NCBI GenBank assembly: GCA_002729215.1
Contig: PBTV01000049.1
Location: 1-45,523 of the forward strand
Direction: 5' to 3'
Length of the DNA stretch: 45,523 nt
From: Rubrivirga sp.
GTDB taxonomy: Bacteria; Actinomycetota; Actinomycetes; S36-B12
The notes beneath the pieces were generated by a model. The model saw nothing but the letters and a program-made list of their open reading frames with translations. It did not search any database and was not told the origin of the DNA. Shown here piece after piece: positions 13,851 through 22,465 of this stretch; the first letter of the stretch is position 1, and each line of letters opens with the position of its first letter. The position numbers and the translations under genes were made by a program.

Positions 13851-14519
13851 ATGACCGAGCACGCCGGTCCCGAGCAGATGCGCTCCGCCATGGCCGACTA
13901 CGTCCAGGCCGTTCATGGCGCCTATATCGACGCCGCCAATGCTCTTCCCCCCGGCGATCGCGCTCGACTGCCGCTCTTCACCGCCGATACGTTCACCGTG
14001 ATCGTCGCGGGAGCTCGGTATCTCCATGTACTGGCCACCACCGACAAGCTTCCGGCTCCGTCAGGTCCGGAGGTTTCCTTGGAGCAGCAGCTAGACGGCA
14101 TGGACTGGACGCTTCGGTTCTTCGACCCCGTCGTCTCCCCCGGCCTCGGCCTCATCGATGAAACACGCGAACCGGCCCCTCAAGCGGTTCGCGAAACCCT
14201 CGGCATTCGGTCGGTCGTTTATCACCTGTCCGTCCCGCCGGGCAGTGGGCTATCTGCCCACCACGCGCAACACGCCGGCACCGGTCTCGCGCATTCGCAG
14301 GCAGCCGCCGATCGGGACTTCACCACGATTGCACAACTTCGCCCCCGAGACGGTTCGCTGGTGTCAGAGATGTATCAGGCTCACGTCAACGCCATGCCGA
14401 ATGCCGCACGACTCCTCGCCGGTGCGCTGACCGGCACAACAGTCGCCGCGGACGACGTCGATGATCTTGATCTCATCCGACGCAACACGCTCGCGATTCT
14501 TCGGAGCACAGAACAATGA
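13851..14519 (+). CDS. unrecognised protein, first gene of the rightward catabolic operon
   Basis: 222-residue soluble protein of no family I recognise. It has no signal peptide or membrane segment. Composition is rich in Ala, Asp, His and Thr; a segment near residues 135-155 (GLSAHHAQHAGTGLAHSQAA) has four histidines and could bind metal or a phenolic ligand. It is the leading gene of the operon and its TGA overlaps the IclR start (ATGA). Position suggests a ligand-sensing partner of the regulator or an enzyme acting on an early pathway intermediate. Coding status is firm from the coupling and conserved frame length; function is not assigned. Confidence 0.7.
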   Translation: MTEHAGPEQMRSAMADYVQAVHGAYIDAANALPPGDRARLPLFTADTFTVIVAGARYLHVLATTDKLPAPSGPEVSLEQQLDGMDWTLRFFDPVVSPGLGLIDETREPAPQAVRETLGIRSVVYHLSVPPGSGLSAHHAQHAGTGLAHSQAAADRDFTTIAQLRPRDGSLVSEMYQAHVNAMPNAARLLAGALTGTTVAADDVDDLDLIRRNTLAILRSTEQ

Positions 14520-15325
14520 CCGACATCCAAGAACCACCACAACGCGCACACTCGACTCTCTCCAGTGTCGCGAACGCTGCACGTCTTCTCAAAGAGTTCA
14601 GTAAGGGAAATCGAGCACTTGGAGTCACAGAATTGTCACGGCGACTCGGAGTGGGAAAGAGCACGGCACATCGACTCGTCAACACACTCACCGAGGAGCG
14701 ATTGCTCGAACAAGATCCCGACACCGGCGCCTACCGTCTCGGGTTGGCCATGTACGAACTCGGAACATCGGTCTACTGGCACACAGACCTCCACGAGGCC
14801 TGCACACCCGTCATCGAGCAATTGCGAAACGCATCGAAGGAGACGGTCCAAGTTGCGGTACTCGACGGTCGTGAGGTCGTCTACGTGGAACGCCGAGAGA
14901 GCCCGCAAACACTGCGACTCTTCGGCCGCGTTGGCCATCGAAACGACGCCCACTGCACCAGCACCGGCAAGTTGCTGCTGGCATGCCTATCTGCCGAAGA
15001 ACTCGATGCAACCCTTCAAGGCTGGCGACTTCCATCGAAAACCCCCCAAACCATCACCGCTATCGAGGGCTTACGCCGTGAGCTACACGTCATCCAAGGT
15101 CAGGGCTGGGCTCAGAACATCAACGAAGCCGAGATGGGTGTCGGGTCTGTGGCGGCACCCGTGCGCAACGGTTTCGGCGACGTGGTCGCGGCCGTGTCTA
15201 TCGCAGGACCGGTGCAGCGCCTCGGCGGCGAATCACTCAAACGATTCGCACGCCCCTGCATCGATGCCGGATTAGCAATAAGTCGACGTCTCGGGTACCG
15301 AGACAGCAAAGGAGGAAGTCCGTGA
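14516..15325 (+). CDS. IclR-family transcriptional regulator
   Basis: 269-residue regulator with an N-terminal winged helix-turn-helix (about 36-58, LGVTELSRRLGVGKSTAHRL) and a C-terminal IclR effector domain (from about 85; RRESPQTLRLFGRVGHRND, CTSTGKLLLACL, VAAPVRNGFGDVVAAVSI). IclR members commonly control aromatic catabolism by binding a pathway compound. It lies inside the operon it probably controls, coupled to both neighbours (ATGA before, GTGA after). The likely target is the 128-bp region between 13722 and 13851. Confidence 0.92.
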   Translation: MTDIQEPPQRAHSTLSSVANAARLLKEFSKGNRALGVTELSRRLGVGKSTAHRLVNTLTEERLLEQDPDTGAYRLGLAMYELGTSVYWHTDLHEACTPVIEQLRNASKETVQVAVLDGREVVYVERRESPQTLRLFGRVGHRNDAHCTSTGKLLLACLSAEELDATLQGWRLPSKTPQTITAIEGLRRELHVIQGQGWAQNINEAEMGVGSVAAPVRNGFGDVVAAVSIAGPVQRLGGESLKRFARPCIDAGLAISRRLGYRDSKGGSP

Positions 15326-16125
15326 CTTCACTTGACCGGCAGCAAGCGAAGAATTTCGCCGACGCCCTGTATCAGGCTCGTCGCACTCGAACACCCATCG
15401 ACCCACTCACCGAGCACCTGCCGGACCTGGGCATGGAGGACGGTTATGCCGTTCAACAGTTGCTCGTGGAACGACTGGTCGCCGATGGCGAGGTGATCTC
15501 CGGCTACAAGCTCGGCCTCACGTCTGCTCCGATGCAGCGCCTCCTCGGCGTCAACCAACCGGACTTCAGCCCAGTTTTCGCCAGCACCGTGCACGAAGAC
15601 GGAGCTGACATTCGCGTCGATGCCTTCATCGCACCTCGCGTGGAGGCGGAAATTGCCGTGACACTGGACGCCGACCTATCCGGTCCGCACTGCGCGGCAG
15701 CTGATGTCTACCAGGCCACCCGCGGCCTCACCGCTGCCATCGAGATCGTGGACTCACGTATCCGCGATTGGAAGATCACAATCGCCGACACCGTTGCTGA
15801 TTTGGCGAGCAACGGGGCCATCGCCCTCGGCAGCCGCGTCGTCCCCCTTGATTCTCTAGACCCGCGGCTCATCGGAATGGTGTTCACCAAGAACGGAGAC
15901 GTGGTCGCAACAGGAGCTGGCGCCGCCGCACTCGGCGATCCACTCGCCGCCGTCGCCTGGTTGGCGAACACCCTTGCGCCCCTCGGAGCACATTTACCCG
16001 CCGGCAGCGTCATCATGACCGGAGCACTGCATGCCATGGTTCCCATCCAGGCGGGCGATACGTTCCGAGCCGAGTTCGATCACTTGGGACCCATCACGCT
16101 GAAAGTCGTCGGAGAGGAAGAGTAG
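15322..16125 (+). CDS. 2-oxopent-4-enoate hydratase (DmpE/MhpD-like)
   Basis: 267-residue enzyme adding water to 2-hydroxypenta-2,4-dienoate to give 4-hydroxy-2-oxovalerate. Metal ligands in APRVEAEIAVTL and a glutamate in AAIEIVDSRI match MhpD. Further family marks are GYKLGLTSAPMQ and GSVIMTGAL. Family members also include 4-oxalocrotonate decarboxylase; hydratase is chosen because the order hydratase, acetaldehyde dehydrogenase, aldolase, decarboxylase, tautomerase is exactly that of dmpE-F-G-H-I. GTG start at 15322 overlaps the IclR stop; the stop TAG abuts the next ATG directly. Confidence 0.87.
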   Translation: MTSLDRQQAKNFADALYQARRTRTPIDPLTEHLPDLGMEDGYAVQQLLVERLVADGEVISGYKLGLTSAPMQRLLGVNQPDFSPVFASTVHEDGADIRVDAFIAPRVEAEIAVTLDADLSGPHCAAADVYQATRGLTAAIEIVDSRIRDWKITIADTVADLASNGAIALGSRVVPLDSLDPRLIGMVFTKNGDVVATGAGAAALGDPLAAVAWLANTLAPLGAHLPAGSVIMTGALHAMVPIQAGDTFRAEFDHLGPITLKVVGEEE

Positions 16126-17037
16126 ATGACACTGCGATGCGCGATCGTCGGCTCCGGAAACATCGGCACCGACCTGATGTACAAGATGCTGCGCAGCAAC
16201 ATGTTGGAGCTCATCGCTCTCGTTGGCATCGACCCCGAAAGCGACGGCTTAGCTCGGGCGAAAGACAACGGGATCGAGGCCCCGCACTCGGGACCTCAGT
16301 GGGTTATCGACAACGCCGCAGACATCGACATGGTGTTCGACGCGACCAGCGCCTACGTCCACATGCGTCATCACGCGGACTACGCCTCCGCGGGCATCAC
16401 CGCTATCGACCTGACACCAGCGGCTCGCGGTCCCAAGGTCATCCCGCCCGTCAACTTGTACGAGCATCTCGATGCACCGAACATCAATATGGTGACGTGC
16501 GGAGGCCAAGCCACCACACCCATGGTGTACGCCATTCGTCGCGTCATCAAGTCGCTTCCCTATGCCGAGATGGTCTCGACCGTGGCAAGCCGATCAGCCG
16601 GACCAGGAACCCGCCAAAACATCGACGAGTTCACCAAGACAACGTCGACTGCCCTTCGGGAGATCGGCGGCGCCACGAAAAGCAAGGCCATCATCATCCT
16701 CAACCCGGCAGAGCCCCCCATCTTGATGCGCAACACGGTCTTCGCCGGTCTGCCCGAGGGATCAGACCATCAAGCCGTGCTCGATTCCGTTCACGAAATG
16801 GTCGACGAAGTCGCGCGCTACGTTCCCGGCTACCGGCTGAAGAATCCCCCGGTCGTGGAAACCGGCCCCTTCTTCACACCGGGTGGGGAGGTTCCTCATC
16901 GGGCCGTCGTGCTCCTGGAGGTGGAGGGTGCTGGTGACTACCTGCCGACCTACGCCGGCAACCTCGACATCATGACCGCCGCCGCGATGCGCGTCGGTGA
17001 AGCCATTGCGACCGCGAAGTCGACGGTGCCGGCATGA
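16126..17037 (+). CDS. acetaldehyde dehydrogenase (acylating), DmpF/MhpF-like
   Basis: 303-residue enzyme converting acetaldehyde, NAD+ and CoA into acetyl-CoA; it works as a channelled complex with the aldolase encoded next. The N-terminal Rossmann motif is [12 protein letters not shown] (7-18) and the catalytic cysteine is C125 in [27 protein letters not shown] and NTVFAGLP are typical. Stop overlaps the aldolase start by ATGA (17034-17037). Confidence 0.95.
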   Translation: MTLRCAIVGSGNIGTDLMYKMLRSNMLELIALVGIDPESDGLARAKDNGIEAPHSGPQWVIDNAADIDMVFDATSAYVHMRHHADYASAGITAIDLTPAARGPKVIPPVNLYEHLDAPNINMVTCGGQATTPMVYAIRRVIKSLPYAEMVSTVASRSAGPGTRQNIDEFTKTTSTALREIGGATKSKAIIILNPAEPPILMRNTVFAGLPEGSDHQAVLDSVHEMVDEVARYVPGYRLKNPPVVETGPFFTPGGEVPHRAVVLLEVEGAGDYLPTYAGNLDIMTAAAMRVGEAIATAKSTVPA

Positions 17038-18062
17038 CGAATTCATCGGTTGACTACCGCCTCATCGACTCCACGTTGCGCGACGGCTCACACGCCATCA
17101 GCCATCAATACGACGAAGACGACGTCATCGCCATCGTCAGAGGTCTCAGCACCGCGGGTGTGCAGGTCATCGAAATCGCCCACGGTGACGGCTTGGGCGG
17201 CTCGAGCTTCAACTACGGATTCTCGAAAGTCGACGAGAAGGAATTGATCGCACGCGCATGCCAGGAAGCCGGCGACTCGACCATCGCATGCCTTCTACTA
17301 CCCGGAGTTGGCCTCGCCGACGATCTTAAAGACGTCAAGGAGCTCGGTGTCGGGATGGCACGAATCGCGACTCACTGCACCGAAGCCGACATCAGTGAAC
17401 AGCACATCCAAATGGCAAAGAAGCTCGACATGGAAGCCATCGGGTTCTTGATGATGGCGCACATGAACTCGCCCGAGGGTCTCGTCGAGCAGGCGTTGTT
17501 GATGCAGTCATACGGGGCCGACGCCATCTACATCGCAGACTCCGCCGGAGCGATGACCACAGAGGACGTGCAACGACGAGTGAGTGCCTTGGTGAAGGCC
17601 CTCGACATCCCGCTCGGGGTCCACGCCCATAACAATCTCGCGATGGCAGTGTCGAACTCGATCGCGGCCTACCAGGAAGGGGCCGCGAACCTCGACGGAA
17701 CGAGTGCGGGCCTCGGCGCGGGCGCAGGCAACTGTCCGACGGAGATCCTGGCCGCGGTCTCGAACAAGTACGGAATCGAGACCGGTGTCGATGCCCTGAA
17801 GCTGATGGACGTGGCCGAGGAAGTCGTGCGGCCGATCATGCCTCGGCAACAAGTGATCGACCGTGCCGGACTCATTCTGGGTTACGCAGGGGTCTATGGA
17901 TCGTTCCTATTGCATTCCCAGAAAGCAGCGGAGCGTTACGACGTCCCCCAGGCGGAGATCCTCATGGAACTGGGGCGCCGCCAAGTAGTGGGGGGACAAG
18001 AAGACATGATCATCGACGTTGCGTTGGAACTAGCCCGAAAGCATGCGGAGGCGAACGAATGA
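17034..18062 (+). CDS. 4-hydroxy-2-oxovalerate aldolase (DmpG/MhpE-like)
   Basis: 342-residue class II pyruvate aldolase splitting 4-hydroxy-2-oxovalerate into pyruvate and acetaldehyde, which passes to the neighbouring dehydrogenase. HMGL-like TIM barrel with STLRDGSHA at the N-terminus (R16, D17, H20), metal ligands in GVHAHNN (H197, H199), the [19 protein letters not shown] segment, and [11 protein letters not shown] in the C-terminal communication domain. ATGA overlaps at both ends bind it into the operon. Confidence 0.95.
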   Translation: MTNSSVDYRLIDSTLRDGSHAISHQYDEDDVIAIVRGLSTAGVQVIEIAHGDGLGGSSFNYGFSKVDEKELIARACQEAGDSTIACLLLPGVGLADDLKDVKELGVGMARIATHCTEADISEQHIQMAKKLDMEAIGFLMMAHMNSPEGLVEQALLMQSYGADAIYIADSAGAMTTEDVQRRVSALVKALDIPLGVHAHNNLAMAVSNSIAAYQEGAANLDGTSAGLGAGAGNCPTEILAAVSNKYGIETGVDALKLMDVAEEVVRPIMPRQQVIDRAGLILGYAGVYGSFLLHSQKAAERYDVPQAEILMELGRRQVVGGQEDMIIDVALELARKHAEANE

Positions 18063-18832
18063 ACAAGACAGAGCTGGCCGAGCGGCTGATTCGAGCCGCG
18101 TCCGACCGGGTCGCCACCACTCCCCTGACCGACGACTTCCCGGACCTGGACGTCGATACGGCATACACGATTCAGGACACGGTCGTCGAGGCTCGACGGG
18201 CGTCGGGTGCAGTCATCGTGGGGGCAAAGCTGGGCTTGACCAGCAAGGCGAAGCAAGAGCAGATGAACGTAGATGAACCGCTCTACGGCTGGCTCAGTCA
18301 CGACATGCACATCGACACGGGCGAACCTTTGGTCTGTGATCGATTTATCCAGCCGCGTTGCGAGCCCGAGATCGCCTTTCTTCTCGGGGAGGACCTATCC
18401 GGTCCGGATGTTTCGGCTGCGCGGGTGATTGCGGCGACGCAGTTGGTGTTTCCGGCAATCGACGTTTTGGATTCTCGCTTCGCGGGGTATTCCTTCACTC
18501 TGCCCGATGTCGTGGCTGATAACTCCTCGTGCGCCGGTTTCATTCTCGGTGGACAGGGGTCGAGCCCGACCAACTTCGATATGCGCCTGACCGGCTGCGT
18601 CTTCGAAAAGAACGGGTCGTTGATTGCGACCGCATCGGGCGCCGCGGTTCTCGGTCATCCAGCTACGAGCGTTGCCTGGCTCGTACGCAAGTTGGCCGAA
18701 CGTGGTCAAGGGTTAACGGCCGGTCATATCGTCCTGGCCGGCTCCATGACCGAAGCTGTGGCGGTTGAACCCGGCGACGTTGTCACCGCGCGCTTTGATC
18801 GTCTCGGCACCGTCGAAATTTCGTGCATTTAG
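18059..18832 (+). CDS. 4-oxalocrotonate decarboxylase (DmpH-like)
   Basis: 257-residue member of the hydratase/decarboxylase family that decarboxylates 2-oxohex-3-enedioate to 2-hydroxypenta-2,4-dienoate. It keeps the ExE pair in QPRCEPEIAFLL, but the third acidic site reads FPAIDVLDSRF, Asp where the hydratases at 15322 and 5354 have Glu. Position between the aldolase and tautomerase genes, the place of dmpH, supports decarboxylase. Family resemblance alone would not separate it from hydratase. Confidence 0.82.
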   Translation: MNKTELAERLIRAASDRVATTPLTDDFPDLDVDTAYTIQDTVVEARRASGAVIVGAKLGLTSKAKQEQMNVDEPLYGWLSHDMHIDTGEPLVCDRFIQPRCEPEIAFLLGEDLSGPDVSAARVIAATQLVFPAIDVLDSRFAGYSFTLPDVVADNSSCAGFILGGQGSSPTNFDMRLTGCVFEKNGSLIATASGAAVLGHPATSVAWLVRKLAERGQGLTAGHIVLAGSMTEAVAVEPGDVVTARFDRLGTVEISCI

Positions 18833-18840
18833 GAGGACAC

Positions 18841-19032
18841 ATGCCGTTTGTGCAGGTAACCATGATTGAGGGACGTAGCGACGAACAAAAGCACGCCCTC
18901 ATGGCGAAGATCACCAGTGCCGTCGAGGAGGCCGTGGGCGCGAAGCGTGAAAGTATCCGCGTCGCAATTTACGAAGTCTCACCCGATGACTGGTCCATTG
19001 GCGGGGAGCCCATATCCCAGCTTCGGCCGTGA
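18841..19032 (+). CDS. 4-oxalocrotonate tautomerase (DmpI-like)
   Basis: 63-residue tautomerase converting 2-hydroxymuconate to 2-oxohex-3-enedioate. After removal of Met the catalytic Pro1 is exposed (PFVQVTMIEGRSDEQ). Arg11 and Arg39, the substrate-binding residues, are in place; Phe50 of the classical enzyme is Trp here. The start at 18841 is certain because AGGAGG lies directly upstream and Pro must be second. The open frame from 18823 ignores this. Confidence 0.93.
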   Translation: MPFVQVTMIEGRSDEQKHALMAKITSAVEEAVGAKRESIRVAIYEVSPDDWSIGGEPISQLRP

Positions 19033-19039
19033 TGTCACC

Positions 19040-19411
19040 ATGTGGATGACCGTCGGCCCCGTTCCAGAACTCTCCACCGACTCGCCCAACGCGCGGCTGA
19101 TCGGCGGTCATTCTGTGCTGCTGTCCTATCGGAACTCGTCCTGGTGGGCCATCGCCAACATCTGCCCCCATCGAGGCGAGGTACTCAGTGACGGCCTGGT
19201 GCAGGGTGACTGCGTCACATGTCCCGGGCATTTCTGGCGCTTCTCCCTCACCGACGGCATGAAACAGGGAGATGAGCGCGTGCGGGTAGCGACCTACCCG
19301 GTCCGGGTGGTCGACGACGTCCTCGAGATCGAGGTGCCGGATCCCGCACCAACACAGAGTCTGCGCGAGATCCTGCTGGCCCACGCCCGGACCGAGGACA
19401 CGAACGACTGA
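19040..19411 (+). CDS. Rieske-type ferredoxin
   Basis: 123-residue soluble Rieske 2Fe-2S protein. Cluster ligands are in NICPHRGEVL (Cys-x-His) and VTCPGHFWRF (Cys-x2-His), spaced as in biphenyl or naphthalene dioxygenase ferredoxins. It closes the rightward operon, 7 bp after the tautomerase. The only Rieske oxygenase in the window (6392-7651) lacks a partner nearby, so this may be its electron donor. No ferredoxin reductase is seen. ATG 19040 is chosen; ATG 19046 is also possible and neither has a strong ribosome-binding site. Confidence 0.87.
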   Translation: MWMTVGPVPELSTDSPNARLIGGHSVLLSYRNSSWWAIANICPHRGEVLSDGLVQGDCVTCPGHFWRFSLTDGMKQGDERVRVATYPVRVVDDVLEIEVPDPAPTQSLREILLAHARTEDTND

Positions 19412-19424
19412 ACCGCCTGGAGGT

Positions 19425-20867
19425 CTACGCCTCGTCGTCTCCGTTGATCTGCATGACGACCGCCTTCGGCTCGGTGAAGAACTCTCGACTGAAGTCTCCG
19501 CCTTCACGGCCCACTCCGGAGTCCTTCACACCCCCGAAGGGTGCCCGTAGGTCTCGGATGAAGAAGCAGTTCACCCAGACTGTCCCGGCGTTCAGCTTCC
19601 GCGCGACCCGATGCGCGCGATGCACGTTCTCGGTGAAGATCATCGCGTTGAGTCCGTACCGGGAGTCGTTGGCCATGGCGACGACGTCCTGCTCGCTGGA
19701 AAACGGATGCACAACCGCAACGGGACCGAAGATTTCTTCGCGACATACCCGAGCCTCTACGGGTGCGTCGACGATGACAGTGGGTTTGACGACCCAACCG
19801 TCACCCACACCACCGGTCACCACTCGACCGCCATCTTCATCGAGTGTCTGAAAGTAACCGCTCACCTTGGTGAAATGTTCCTCGCTGGCCAGAGGTCCGA
19901 AGTCGGTATCCGCATCTTGCGGATCACCGATCTTCATCTGCTCGGCCTTCTCGGTAAGCAAGCGCACGAACTCGTCGTAAATCGATTCTTGAACGTACAG
20001 ACGGCTTCCCGCAAGACAGATTTGACCCGCATTGCGGAAGATGGCCTGTGCCGCCCAGTCGACAGCATTCGCCATATTGGCATCGTCGAACACGACGTTG
20101 GCGCCCTTGCCTCCCAACTCCAAACTGACCGGAGTCAAGTTCGCCGCGGCAGCACCGGCAATCACTTTCCCCGTCGAGCTATCCCCGGTGAAGGTGATCC
20201 GGTCGACGCGTTGGTCATGCGTCAGTGCCTCTCCAACGGAATCGGGGCCGTAGCCGTGAACAACGTTGAACACGCCCGGAGGAATCCCGGCGTCTGCCGC
20301 CAGTCGGGCCCAGATGGTCGCGGAAACTGGGGTGTCTTCTGCAGGCTTCAGAACAACGGTGTTTCCCCAGGCGAGCGCAGGTGCGACCTTCCAGGAACTC
20401 AACATCAAGGGGAAGTTCCAGGGAGAGATCGCCACCACAACGCCGGCCGGGCCGAACTCCGAATAGGCGTGGTGCCCGGAATCCATCGGATAGGCGTCCG
20501 CTGCGGACATTCGTGCGTGATCGGCGAAGAAGCGCACATTCCATGCACTCCGCTCCACATCGTGCCGAGCCTGGCCAATGGGTTTGCCCATATCGCGAGT
20601 GTCCGCGCGGGCAAGCTCATCAATGTTCCCCATCAGCAGATCCGCCATTCGATGCAGAATCGCTTGCCGTTTCGCGAAGCCCAAGCCCGACCACACGCCG
20701 GAGTCGAACGCTTCGCGAGCAGCAGCCACAGCGCGCTCCGCGTCGGCCGACGATCCCAGGGCGACGCGCGCCCATGGCTCTCGCGAGTACGGATCGATGT
20801 CTAACATCTCTGTACCGTCGATCGATGGGACTTCTTCACCACCGATGAAATGACCGAAAAATTCCAT
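19425..20867 (-). CDS. 2-hydroxymuconic semialdehyde dehydrogenase (DmpC/XylG-like)
   Basis: 480-residue NAD-dependent aldehyde dehydrogenase. Active-site residues: N151 (SPWNFPLM), E250 (SLELGGKG), C284 (NAGQICLAGS). The C-terminal NCFFIRDLRAPFGGVKDSG and GREGGDFSREFFTEPK are characteristic of dehydrogenases oxidising ring-cleavage semialdehydes. It supplies the dehydrogenative branch between the extradiol dioxygenases and the tautomerase. It converges on the rightward operon with 13 bp between stops. ATG 20867 is chosen over 20993: MEFFGHFIGG fits the family and a GATAAT box lies 6 nt upstream. Confidence 0.9.
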   Translation of the reverse strand: MEFFGHFIGGEEVPSIDGTEMLDIDPYSREPWARVALGSSADAERAVAAAREAFDSGVWSGLGFAKRQAILHRMADLLMGNIDELARADTRDMGKPIGQARHDVERSAWNVRFFADHARMSAADAYPMDSGHHAYSEFGPAGVVVAISPWNFPLMLSSWKVAPALAWGNTVVLKPAEDTPVSATIWARLAADAGIPPGVFNVVHGYGPDSVGEALTHDQRVDRITFTGDSSTGKVIAGAAAANLTPVSLELGGKGANVVFDDANMANAVDWAAQAIFRNAGQICLAGSRLYVQESIYDEFVRLLTEKAEQMKIGDPQDADTDFGPLASEEHFTKVSGYFQTLDEDGGRVVTGGVGDGWVVKPTVIVDAPVEARVCREEIFGPVAVVHPFSSEQDVVAMANDSRYGLNAMIFTENVHRAHRVARKLNAGTVWVNCFFIRDLRAPFGGVKDSGVGREGGDFSREFFTEPKAVVMQINGDDEA

Positions 20868-20873
20868 GCGTGC

Positions 20874-20879
20874 ATTATC
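20874..20879 (-). promoter_or_regulatory. -10 box of the semialdehyde dehydrogenase gene (leaderless)
   Basis: GATAAT read leftward, ending 6 nt before ATG 20867. No Shine-Dalgarno is present. It indicates its own promoter rather than read-through from the gene upstream. Confidence 0.55.
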
Positions 20880-20962
20880 TCGCCGGCGCGGTCGGTGCGT
20901 CGATTCGGTTCCACCGATCGGGACAGGCCCAGCGCACCGCGAGACCGCGGCACTCGTGTCAA

Positions 20963-22402
20963 TCACGCGAGCGGTGTGCCACCTCGAAGCCACAAAGGAA
21001 TCAGCTCATCGGGAAAGCCCTGCATTGTCACCGGTTTCAGGAAGCGATCGATGGCCTGGGCGCCCACGGACGTGAATATCGGATTCATCGTCGCCGGATG
21101 CGGGCCGCCGTGGTGCATGGCTTCAGACACCGCGACTCCCGTCGGCCAACCGTTGAAGATGATTCTTCCGGCAGAATCCTGGAGTTCGTCCACGAGAAGG
21201 TTCACGGTTGCACGATCGTTTGGGTCGTCTCCGGACGCGTGAATCGTCGCGGTGAGGCTGCCGGGAGTCTGCTGCGCCCAGTCGACAAGATGACTATCGC
21301 TGTCGCAGGTGACGATCACCATCAGCGGACCGAAGCACTCTTCGGACAGCACCGACCATGACTCTTTCAGTGCCTTGTGATCGATAACGAGCACAGCTGC
21401 CGATCCTTCCGACTCATCTGCGCTGCTCGCGTTCGCGAATGTCGCGCGAGCAGCGCTGTTATGCATCATCTCGCTCCGCCGCTGTCGATAGTTGGCCGCG
21501 ATGCTGTCCGTGAGCATGGGCGCCGGTGCGACATTGGCTACTCGGTCCTCGACCATGGTGACGAAATCGACACCGTCGGAGACGAAGACGAGTCCGGGCT
21601 TGGTGCAGAACTGCCCGACACCGAGAGTTGCCGAATCGACGAGACCCTGGGCGATCTCGCGCCCGCGCTGTCGGACCGCCTGACGCGTGATGAAAACAGG
21701 GTTGACCGATCCCATCTCTGCGAAGAAGGGGATCGGGTCGGGTCGCGAGTTCGCAATGTCGAAAAGGGCTCGGCCGCCAGCGTACGAGCCGGTGAACGCC
21801 CCGGCTTTGACCTGGGCGTCCGCGATGAGGCTCGCCCCGGTTGCTCGCCCTGCAAGGAGAGCGAATGTCCCGCGCAGAGCGTCGCATTCCCCCAAGGCAC
21901 CCTGCGCAATCTCGGCGAGCAGCTCAGACGTTCGTGGATGCCCGGGATGCTCCACGGCGATCACAGGGCACCCGGCTGCCAGCGCCGAAGCGGTATCGCC
22001 ACCGAAAACCCCGAAAGCAAACGGGAAGTTGCTCGCGCCCCAGACGGCCACCGGACCCAGCGGGACCCTCATCTGCCGCAACGATGGACGCGGCTGTGGG
22101 GACGCATCCGGATCGCCGGGCTGATCGATGGCTCTGCGGTGCTTCTCCTGAGCAATCACATCTCCGAAGTGGTGCAACTGGTGGATGGTTCGATCGAGTT
22201 CGCCGTTCAATCGGCCCGCTCCGAGGGCGGTCTCTTCGTCTGCAACGGCAACCAGCGCCGACCGATGTTCTTCCAAAGCCTCGGCGATTCCCACCAGCCA
22301 TCGGCTGCGCTCATCACTTGTACTCGTGCGCACGTGACGGAAGGCGGTGTGAGCCTGCGCCACAGCCGTCATCCGTTCTTCGGCCGATGACTCCCGTGGC
22401 AT
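20963..22402 (-). CDS. alpha-ketoglutaric semialdehyde (2,5-dioxovalerate) dehydrogenase-type aldehyde dehydrogenase
   Basis: 479-residue aldehyde dehydrogenase of the divergent KGSADH group. It shows VWGASNFPFAFGVFGGD (N125), FFAEMGSVNPVF (E229) and GVGQFCTKPGLVF (C266), all typical of that group. These enzymes oxidise 2-oxoglutarate semialdehyde to 2-oxoglutarate in hydroxyproline, pentose or sugar-acid breakdown. Its upstream neighbour is a proline-racemase-family gene, favouring a hydroxyproline role. An alternative use on a linear semialdehyde from the meta pathway cannot be excluded. ATG 22402 follows AGAAGGG. Confidence 0.85.
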   Translation of the reverse strand: MPRESSAEERMTAVAQAHTAFRHVRTSTSDERSRWLVGIAEALEEHRSALVAVADEETALGAGRLNGELDRTIHQLHHFGDVIAQEKHRRAIDQPGDPDASPQPRPSLRQMRVPLGPVAVWGASNFPFAFGVFGGDTASALAAGCPVIAVEHPGHPRTSELLAEIAQGALGECDALRGTFALLAGRATGASLIADAQVKAGAFTGSYAGGRALFDIANSRPDPIPFFAEMGSVNPVFITRQAVRQRGREIAQGLVDSATLGVGQFCTKPGLVFVSDGVDFVTMVEDRVANVAPAPMLTDSIAANYRQRRSEMMHNSAARATFANASSADESEGSAAVLVIDHKALKESWSVLSEECFGPLMVIVTCDSDSHLVDWAQQTPGSLTATIHASGDDPNDRATVNLLVDELQDSAGRIIFNGWPTGVAVSEAMHHGGPHPATMNPIFTSVGAQAIDRFLKPVTMQGFPDELIPLWLRGGTPLA

Positions 22403-22465
22403 GTCACAACCCTTCTGGCCGAACGAACAGCACGCATGTGCGTGTGTCTCCCGCGGCAGAACATC

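Noticed and set aside
19611-20804. Long rightward frame of 397 codons
   Set aside because: Antisense to the semialdehyde dehydrogenase, whose active-site motifs make the other strand certain.
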